Of a stretch of 64,000 bases of DNA, positions 57,584 through 64,000 are shown in pieces. The notes under the pieces were generated by a model that had not been told where the DNA came from, did not search any database, and saw only the letters and a program-made list of their open reading frames with translations. The translations under genes and the position numbers were made by a program. This DNA is from Arachis hypogaea (Eukaryota; Streptophyta; Magnoliopsida; Fabales; Fabaceae). Positions within the stretch are counted from its first letter, which is position 1, and every line of letters begins with the position of its first letter. The stretch covers positions 84,071,671 to 84,135,670 of the forward strand of contig NC_092053.1 in assembly GCF_003086295.3 (NCBI RefSeq), written 5' to 3'.

Positions 57584-59338
57584 TGATAAACCCCAATTTT
57601 GTAGTTTATCTTGTGCTTATTTCGGGGGATTTTATCACTTTATCCCATATTTATTCAATAAAATAGCATGGTTTTGCAATTCTCCCTTGATTTGTGCTTA
57701 AATGTGAAAACATGTTTTTTAGGCCCTAAAATTGGTAATTTAAATTCATTTTAATTCCATTCGATGCCTTGATGTGTTTGTTGAGTAATTTCAGGTTCAT
57801 AAGGCAAGTATTGAATGGATGAAGTGAGGAGAAAAGCATGCAAAGTGGGAGAACTCATGAAGAAATGAAGGAACCGTAAAGCTGTCAAGCCTGACCTCCT
57901 GACACTCAATCGACCATAACTTGAGCTACAAAGCTCCAAATGAGGCGGTTCTAGTTGCGTTGGAAAGCTAACATCCGGGGCTTCGAAATGATATAAATTT
58001 TTCCATATGTTGCTTCGCGTTCAGTGGTGCGCTCGCGCCATGTACGCATGCACGCCGATTCTGCCCGTGGGTCCACTTTAATGAAATCGCCCCCAGCGAT
58101 TTTGCAGCTCATTTTGGGCCCAATCCAACTCATTTCTGATTCTATTGAACCCAAGGATTGAAGGGGGAATGAACCAAGTAGTCAAACTTTAGTTTTCATC
58201 ATGTTTTAGGGTAGAATTCTAGAGAGAGAGGCTCTCTCCTCTCTCTAGATTTTAGGGTAGTTTAGGTTTAATTTTCTTAAATCCAACTTTTAATTCTTGT
58301 TTTAATTTAGTTTTTCTTTTTAATTTCTTGTTTCTACTACTCTATTCTTCTTAGTTCTCTTGTCAATTTTACTTTTATGTCTCTTTTTATGTTCATGAGC
58401 CCTTTGTTGGATTTGGATCTTTTCTTTAATGCAATTTAATGTTTGATGTTCTTTTTTTGATGAATTGAGTTGTTAATTTACTTTTCTTGCAATTGATAGT
58501 TGGTAGATTTATATTTCTTGCACATTTTACTATGCTTTCCTTGTATGCCTTCCAAGTGTTTGATAAAATGCTTGGAAGGATGTTAGAGTAGATTTTGAGC
58601 ATTCTTGGCTTGGAAAGAGTAATTGGGCAATCTTGAGTCATGAAAACCCAACTTATGTTGGTGATCTAGAGTTGTTAGCTAATATTGTTTCCATTGACGC
58701 TAATCTTTTGCTAATTAAATTAGTAAGTTGATTAGGACTTTTGGAATATTGTTTCCATTGACGCTAATCTTTTGCTAATTAAATTAGTGAGTTGATTAGG
58801 ACTTTTGGATTGAGATTAGCTAGTCTTATTAGACTTTCTCTCATGTAAGATAATATGATACCTTCTTCCAATGTTGGAGATGACGTAATAAGATAAATTC
58901 TTGTTATTATTGTGGTATGATTGATTAGTCTTGTTTGACATTCTCCCTATTTGTTGGAGTTAACTAAATAGGATGAATTAATCATTGCATGACTAGGATA
59001 GAAAGCCTATGATCTCAATCTTTGCCATGAATGTCTCTTTTTATTACTTTCATTCTTTAGTTACTTGCTCATTTTACTTTATTGTCATTTAATTTCTTGC
59101 CCTCTCATCAACAAAAACCCCCTTACCCCTTCATAGCCAATAATTGACCACTTCATTGCAATTCCTTGTGAGACGACCCGGAGTCTAAATACTCCGGTTA
59201 ATTCTTATTTGGGGTTTGTTATTTGTGACAACCAAAATTTTTGTATGAAAGGATTCTTGATTGGTTTGGAAACTATAATTCACAATGAGAATTCATTCAT
59301 TTGAGGAAATTCTAAACCGTCAAAAATCTCGTTCGTCA
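57584..59338 (+). repeat. 5' LTR of element A'
   Basis: TGATAAACCCCAATTTTGTA ... CTCGTTCGTCA, 1755 bases. Tip inverted repeat GATAAAC/GTTTATC. TTGCGTTGGAAAGCTAACAT module at about 57955. A short CG-rich patch is at 58015-58065. A 60-base phrase containing TTGTTTCCATTGACGC is duplicated at 58685-58805. The hairpin CCGGAG-TCTAAATA-CTCCGG is at 59178-59197. Confidence 0.88.
59178..59197 (+). other. Hairpin near the end of LTR A'
   Basis: CCGGAG-TCTAAATA-CTCCGG inside GACGACC...GGTTA. The LTR A copies (3663, 17240, 53184, 55500) have CCGAG/CTCGG with a loop ending in AATA. Confidence 0.72.
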
Positions 59339-59341
59339 AAA

Positions 59342-59361
59342 TGGCGCCGTTGCCGGGGAGT
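59342..59361 (+). other. Primer-binding site of element A' (tRNA-Asp)
   Basis: TGGCGCCGTTGCCGGGGAGT, 3 bases after the LTR. Confidence 0.85.
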
Positions 59362-59486
59362 TGCAATGGTGTTATGTTATTGGCTATTGTATATATGTTA
59401 ATATGCTTCTTTGCTAGTTTTTGCTTGTTTTAGGAGTTAGTTATTATTAGTTCTTACTAGTTTTGTTTTTATTTTTATTTGCTACT

Positions 59487-61274
59487 ATGAATTCTCATTC
59501 CTTTGGCTATGAGTTTGGCTCAAATTATGTTGTAGGAAATGGGAGCTACAATGAGGATGTGCACCAAGGATGGAACAATCAAAGATGGGAAGAGCCTCAA
59601 GGGATTGATCAACCTTCTTGGCAACAACCCCCTCCGGATTCTTATGGGTATGATTCTAATCCTAATGCATATCAATCTAATGGATGTGGTGACCCTTATT
59701 GTGATTGTCAACAACCACCACCATATGCCTATGAACCACCTCCTCAACATAATTTTGCACCACCTTACTCACAAGCCCCTTTTCACCAAACACCTCCATA
59801 TGACCCCAACCCATATCCACCATACCAACCACCTTGTGATCCATATGAACCATATGAAGAACCACCCCAATTCCACCACCAATACCCTCAAGAACCACCA
59901 CCTCCATACTATTACCAAGATGAATCACCTCCAATGTATGATAACTTTCAACCACATAATGAATTTCCCTCTGCACCACAACCCTACAAGGAAGAACACC
60001 CATATCCATCCATCCAAGAGACAATGGATCGTCTCAAGAAAGGAATGGATCGGCTTCAAGCAATAATCCATCAAAAGGAGCAAGAGGAAGCCCAAAAAAA
60101 TTATGAAGCTATTGAGGCTAACCTTGCCAAAATTAAAGCCAATTTGGACTCATGGGACTCATGCAATAAGCAAAGCATCTCCACGGATGAATGTGAGAAA
60201 TCAACCGAAGAAAGGAGCATGAAGGAGATTTTAGAATCTCAACATGAGGACAAGGAGACGGGGTATGTCTTGCAACAAGTGGAGAAGGAAGAGATTGTTG
60301 AAGAAGAAGAAGTGGTTGAAGAGCTAGGCGAAGTTGAGCAAGAGGTGAATTCCAAGTTTGGGAACATTTCCACACCAAGTGACATTGTTGATGATTTTGT
60401 GGAAGTTGTTGGACCTTCTTCCATTGAGGTTGAAGGCGATGTTAAGGAGGGTGCGCAACCTCCTAAGCATATAATGAATGATGAAGAATTGGAAGAAGGT
60501 GCGCAAGCGACAAATCTTCCTCTTGAAGATGATCCCACACCAACACTTGATCCTTTGGTATTTGAGGAATCTTCTCCTCTTGAAATTGAGGTAGATGTTG
60601 AGACAAGTTCCACATTACCTCTAAGTTGTGATATGAAGAATGGAGAAGAGCTAGAAGAGGTTGGTGAGGAAGTAATTGAACATGAAGAGCCTTGTCAAGA
60701 GGTGAACATGGAAGAAGCTTGCCAAGGGGTGGAGGTATTCAAAGAAGAGCACAAGGGAATGGAACTTACAAGACCATTGGAGACATGCCTTCCTAAGTCA
60801 CCATCCAACACAACATTCAAGTGGGTAAAATTCTTATCTCTAATCTTTACTTTCCCACTTGATTATGGTTTGATTGAAAATGATGGGTAACTTAGAGCTC
60901 TTTGTGGGGTTAACAACAAAAGGAAATTGAGTACTGGGTGGAAATGCCAATCAAGGTTCCTTATGGTTGGAAGCTTAAAGTCTAAGTGCAATGGTTGGTA
61001 TAGTTCTCAACTAAAGGGGTCTAGGAAGGTGCTTTGGTGTTTACTTGAGAATTCGGATCACTTGCCACCCAAATAGAATTGTCTTGATCAACTTGAAGAT
61101 GGGTGTAGAAACAAGATTTGGGATCCGGGTATATATGAGGATCAATTTTGGGAACCCTTAGCTTGTGAAGGACTCCATCAAAACTTGTTGTAACTCATTA
61201 GAAATTTTGGAGCACAATGGAAAACCAAGCATTGGTGGAGGTTCCAAGATGAATTCAAGCACAAGCCAACATAA
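59487..61274 (+). pseudogene. Pro-rich, acidic, Trp-rich-ended ORF of element A' (in-frame stops)
   Basis: Start ATG at 59487 (MNSHSFGYEFGSNYVVGNGS), which matches element A; the upstream ATG at 59463 adds 8 hydrophobic residues. Residues 1-170 are Pro/Gln/Tyr-rich with CGDPYCDC. About 180-230 is coiled-coil-like (DRLKKGMDRLQAIIHQKEQE). About 240-450 is acidic. Then FKWVKFLSLIFTFPLDYGLI. The first stop is TAA at 60888-60890, but the same frame continues protein-like: LRALCGVNNKRKLSTGWKCQ, TAG at 61074, DGCRNKIWDPGIYEDQFWEP, TAA at 61191, FGAQWKTKHWWRFQDEFKHK, ending at 61272. The full ancestral protein was probably about 595 residues. Family not recognised. Confidence 0.72.
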
Positions 61275-61323
61275 CAAGGAGCTTCCCAAATGTCCAACTT
61301 AAGGACTTAAACTAAAAGTGCTA

Positions 61324-61341
61324 GGTGGGAGACACCCCACC
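61324..61341 (+). other. GGGAGNCACCCC hairpin of element A'
   Basis: GGTGGG-AGACAC-CCCACC, six pairs, 50 bases after the last stop of the ORF and preceded by AAAAGTGCTA. It is the counterpart of the GGGAGGCAACCC hairpins in B, C and D. Confidence 0.7.
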
Positions 61342-61654
61342 ATGGTAAACTCTTTTCACTCTCTTTTAGATTTGGTTAATAAGTGATTGGAGTTGCCATT
61401 GTAGGTAGTTCTTCTTATTTTCTATACTCTTATGCATTTTGCTTTTATTGATAGGTTCTTTGTTGCATTCATGCTTTGATTAGTCTAGTTATTGTTGAAT
61501 TGCATTTTACTTGTAGTATAAGTTTTATTTTTAGTGTATTTGAAAATTTTTCATAAACCAAAAAGATTTGTTTTTGTTAAATTTGATTTTTGATTGTTTT
61601 AGAATGCTTATAGATTAGGAGAGTGCCCTGTTTTTGAAAAAAAAAGGGAAAAGC

Positions 61655-61890
61655 AGGCATCCGCGCGCGAGCGCACACGCGCGCCGGTGGTGCATATCAC
61701 ACTCCTGGTACAAAAACCAGAGAGTTGTACCAAGGTTGTGCCCACTTTGCGCCGCGACCTGACGCGCCAGCATACATGACGCGTCCGCGTCAGTCGCAAT
61801 CTTCACATCCACGCATATGCGTGCTATGCGCGTACGCGTCGCTTGTCCCGTCTGCTCAGCCGCGCGCACGCGTGTGTTACGCGTACGCGT
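61655..61890. repeat. CG-rich palindromic patch in element A'
   Basis: Units such as GCGCGCGAGCGCACACGCGC, GACGCGTCCGCGTC, ACGCATATGCGT and GCGTACGCGTCGC in an otherwise AT-rich element. It resembles the LTR arrays but lies in the internal region. Confidence 0.7.
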
Positions 61891-62415
61891 CGCCTTCCAC
61901 GCCCTGTTTCTCCCCTGTTTTCTTTCTTTCTTCTTCTTTCTTCTTCTTTCTTCCTTTCTTACTTTCTTTCCCTTCTTCTTTTCTTTTCAAAAATTCCACT
62001 TTTTATTTTTGTTATTTTCATCTTCTTTATTATGTTGCATTTGCATATTATCATTCATTGCATTTTAATTTTATTTTTATAGCTTGTTCATGTTTTCTTT
62101 TCTAAGTTCATTGTTTTAATAATGGTATTGAATTCTCTCACTCAATTGTTGAGAGTTTCTTGGTTAATCTTGGTGCTTCTTGACTTGTTTGATATTCTTG
62201 GGTGATGAAACTTTTAAATCAATGCTTAATCTTATATGACTCTTATATTCTTTGTGCATTGATATGAGCTTGCATGTCTTTCATGACCCACTCTTTCTAG
62301 TCGAACGTGATGCTTTTAAGTGCTCTTCATGCCTTGACTTTACTCTTGCATCGAGTGTTAGTTAATATTCCTTAGCCTATATTGTCTTTTTACTTACATG
62401 CGTAGCTAACATGTA

Positions 62416-62667
62416 GTGAGAACCTTACTCTTATTTGGCTTTAGCCCCCGCTTACGTTCTATTTGTTTTGATATCTTTGTTGTAGGCTTAATTTTCTTTC
62501 TTTTTCTCTCCTTTGAGGTTAGCCACCAAGAAGGAAAGGAATGGAAAAGCTTCAAATGGGGCAACAAACAAGTTCATCTGCACAACCTTTTGAAGGAGCT
62601 CATCAATTGTTGCAACCTATCCACCTTGCTCTCCTTTGCATGCACTGAGGACGGTGCAAATTTCTAA
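62416..62667 (+). CDS. Possible small ORF ending at the 3' hairpin, element A'
   Basis: 83 codons, hydrophobic then polar, ending ACTEDGANF. Its stop TAA is the first part of TAAGTGTGGGGAGG. A different frame (ATG at 62541) gives MEKLQMGQQTSSSAQPFEGA, which also looks plausible, so the coding frame is uncertain. Not recognised. Confidence 0.25.
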   Translation: MRTLLLFGFSPRLRSICFDIFVVGLIFFLFLSFEVSHQEGKEWKSFKWGNKQVHLHNLLKELINCCNLSTLLSFACTEDGANF

Positions 62668-62696
62668 GTGTGGGGAGGTCATCCGACCGACCTCCA
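62641..62696 (+). other. Hairpin plus TAAGTGTGGGGAGG motif of element A'
   Basis: TGCACT-GAGGAC-GGTGCA, seven bases, TAAGTGTGGGGAGG, and a third arm pair GGAGGTC ... GACCTCC (62674-62695). Equivalent to 33110, 35435 and 25718. Confidence 0.68.
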
Positions 62697-62699
62697 TGG

Positions 62700-64000
62700 G
62701 TAACAACTTTCTTTTTCAACACTAATTTTTAATTTTTGTCTTTGTTAGATTAGTTGTTGCATTGCATGATAGATTGCATGTTAGTTAGAATTTGTATATA
62801 TTTTTACCACTTCCTTTTTATGTTAGTACTACTTGGTTAGGGTGATGATTTCTTTTCCAAGAAACTGTTTTTAGGGTACCCTACTAATTTGAAAAATTTT
62901 TTTTGTTGTACTTGCTTGAAGAATTTATTTTGGAACATGATTTTTGAGCTAAGAACACAAGCATGTGAGTTTTGAGCCTAATTGTGTGGTTACATCATAT
63001 AACCACTTATTTTCCATTCTTGTGTGCATTATTCTCTTTCTATGATTGTAATCTTTGATTTGTTTGATTCTTTATGTCCATTATTCCATGTATACATCCA
63101 TTTATAGGATTGAGGCCATCATTTTATTTAGCTCACTTACCCAAATAGCCTACCTTTCATCAACCATTGTTAGCCAATTTTGAGCCTATTGAATCCCTTT
63201 TGTTCTTAATTATAGCAAATCACTACCCCTAAGTGAAAAATAATAAATTTCCTTAATTTGGATCTTTGATTAGTCTAGGCTAGTGAGGGTGTGTATCATT
63301 TGAGTATGGGAAACTTGGGACGTTGGTTGAGGTAAAAGTATAATTTTTATTTTTGTTAAAAATATTGGGAATTGGGTACATATTCATGCACTATATGTAA
63401 AACCATATGCATTGATACATTTGTATATACTAAAAAAAATAAAAAATTTTGATAAAGAAAAAAAATGTATAAAAGAAAAAAAAATATAGAAAAAGAAAAA
63501 AAGAGAAAAAGAAATAAAAAGGGAACAAAATGCCCCAAAGTAAAGTTCAATAAAAATCAATGCATATGGAATATGAATTAAAAAGAATGCATGAGTATGT
63601 GAAAAAAGTGGGAATCGTTGGTAGCTAGGTTGTGTATTAGAATTGTATAGGTTGTTATATGTGTTTAGTGAGAGCTTAGGCTAATCAAAGATACAAATTT
63701 CAAGCTCACTTGACCATATGCATCCCTACCTTGACCCTAGCCCCATTACAACCTATGAATAAGTCCTCATGATGAATGTATGCATGCATTGAATAATTGT
63801 TGATTGTTAGATAAAAAACAAATCTTAGAAAGCATGAGTAGAAGAGAATTGAGTGAATCGACCCTATACACTAGAGCGACTAGAGCGGATACACATCCGG
63901 TGAGGGTTCGATGCTCAATTCCTTGTTTCCGGCTTTCATGAGCTCTCTTCTTGCAACTCTATTTGAACTTCATTTTGATATTCAAATTGGTAGAGTTGTT
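62700..64000 (+). other. Noncoding tail of element A' up to the window end
   Basis: No gene. An A-rich run is at 63430-63530. Near 63860-63930, ACTAGAGCGACTAGAGCGG and GGTTCGATGCTC give a small repeat and a T-arm-like string, but no tRNA. The 3' LTR is not reached. Confidence 0.5.

Larger units (their letters stand above)
47558..64000 (+). mobile_element. Element B2: family B element, split by A and A', open at window end
   Basis: 5' LTR 47558-49214, PBS, leader, gag-protease (51015-51912 and 55658-57072), hairpin, palindrome array 57302-57485. At 57584 element A' enters and the rest of B2 is out of view. It closely parallels B1 over all these parts. It has two premature TAG codons in the gag-protease frame. 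Confidence 0.88.
57584..64000 (+). mobile_element. Element A': long non-autonomous LTR element, open at window end
   Basis: 5' LTR 57584-59338, PBS 59342, Pro-rich frame 59487-61274, hairpin 61324, GC-rich array about 61655-61890, hairpin 62641, then 1.3 kb noncoding to the window end. The 5' flank TGGAC (57579-57583) should be the TSD. It is inserted in the GGATCTGTGGACCCC repeat of B2. No gag, protease or RT in the visible part. Confidence 0.85.

Noticed and set aside
11233..59361. tRNA-Asp genes suggested by TGGCGCCGTTGCCGGGG
   Set aside because: Only the complement of the tRNA 3' end is present, always directly after an LTR. These are primer-binding sites.
59520..60613. Second-frame and antisense ORFs over the Pro-rich gene (His/Met/Asn-rich, Ser/Thr-rich)
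   Set aside because: Composition mirrors the CCA/CAT-rich codons of the main frame. Only the MNSHSF frame is shared with element A.
61725..62105. ORFs over the CG-rich patch and the following T-rich run
   Set aside because: Three overlapping frames with Ser/Phe runs; low complexity, no support.
63860..63935. tRNA-like GGTTCGATGCTC near the window end
   Set aside because: No A box, no acceptor pairing and no cloverleaf could be made around it.
1..64000. A host gene between the elements
   Set aside because: After removing the insertions, each remaining segment joins to another retrotransposon segment; nothing is left over.

Overview
This is plant nuclear DNA and almost certainly legume. The LTR sequences and the many GGCGTTNAACGCC palindromes look like peanut (Arachis); that is recognition from memory and was not searched. 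I see no host gene, tRNA, rRNA or CRISPR. Essentially all 64 kb is a nest of Ty3/gypsy LTR retrotransposons of the Tat/Athila-like type: retropepsin-like proteases, FMDD reverse transcriptase, primer-binding sites (PBS) matching the 3' end of tRNA-Asp, and an extra ORF near the 3' LTR.

The nest can be read from 5-bp target-site duplications (TSDs). The oldest layer is a minus-strand reverse-transcriptase (RT) fragment, element G (6753-6778 and 8330-8709). On its left it was hit by minus-strand element F (1-6752, gag-PR-RT-RNaseH-IN, decayed) and by a solo LTR (6779-8329). On its right it was hit by plus-strand element E (8710-17810). E carries two solo LTRs (12744-14428 and 15900-17393) and is cut in its RT by element D (17811-47557). 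D has a solo LTR inside its own 5' LTR (20048-21781). D's gag is cut by minus-strand element C (23387-45510), and C is cut by element B1 (26271-37185), the most intact element. Further right D is cut by B2 (47558 to the window end). B2 is in turn cut by element A (51913-55652) and by A' (57584 to the window end). In total there are nine elements and five solo LTRs, up to five insertions deep.

F and E carry an RT reading frame and look like autonomous types. B1, B2, C and D have gag and protease but no RT, and look non-autonomous. In C and D the protease runs into what resembles an integrase C-terminal tail. B1 and C also carry an extra ORF of roughly 380-500 codons with its own TATA box upstream. 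A and A' encode only a Pro/Gln-rich, acidic protein of unknown function. E gag closely resembles D and C gag, so E-like elements are plausible helpers for them.

The most interesting signal is structural, not coding. LTR families with little other sequence in common share small hairpins at matching positions whose stems change in a compensatory way: (i) a one- or two-hairpin module near the LTR 3' end, (ii) a hairpin plus TAAGTTTGGTGTTG next to the 3' LTR, (iii) a GGGAGGCAACCC-type hairpin after the last protease or pol codons, (iv) an inverted repeat at the LTR 5' tip. In addition most LTR families carry their own private array of short palindromes. These may be cis-acting RNA or DNA elements of this retrotransposon group.
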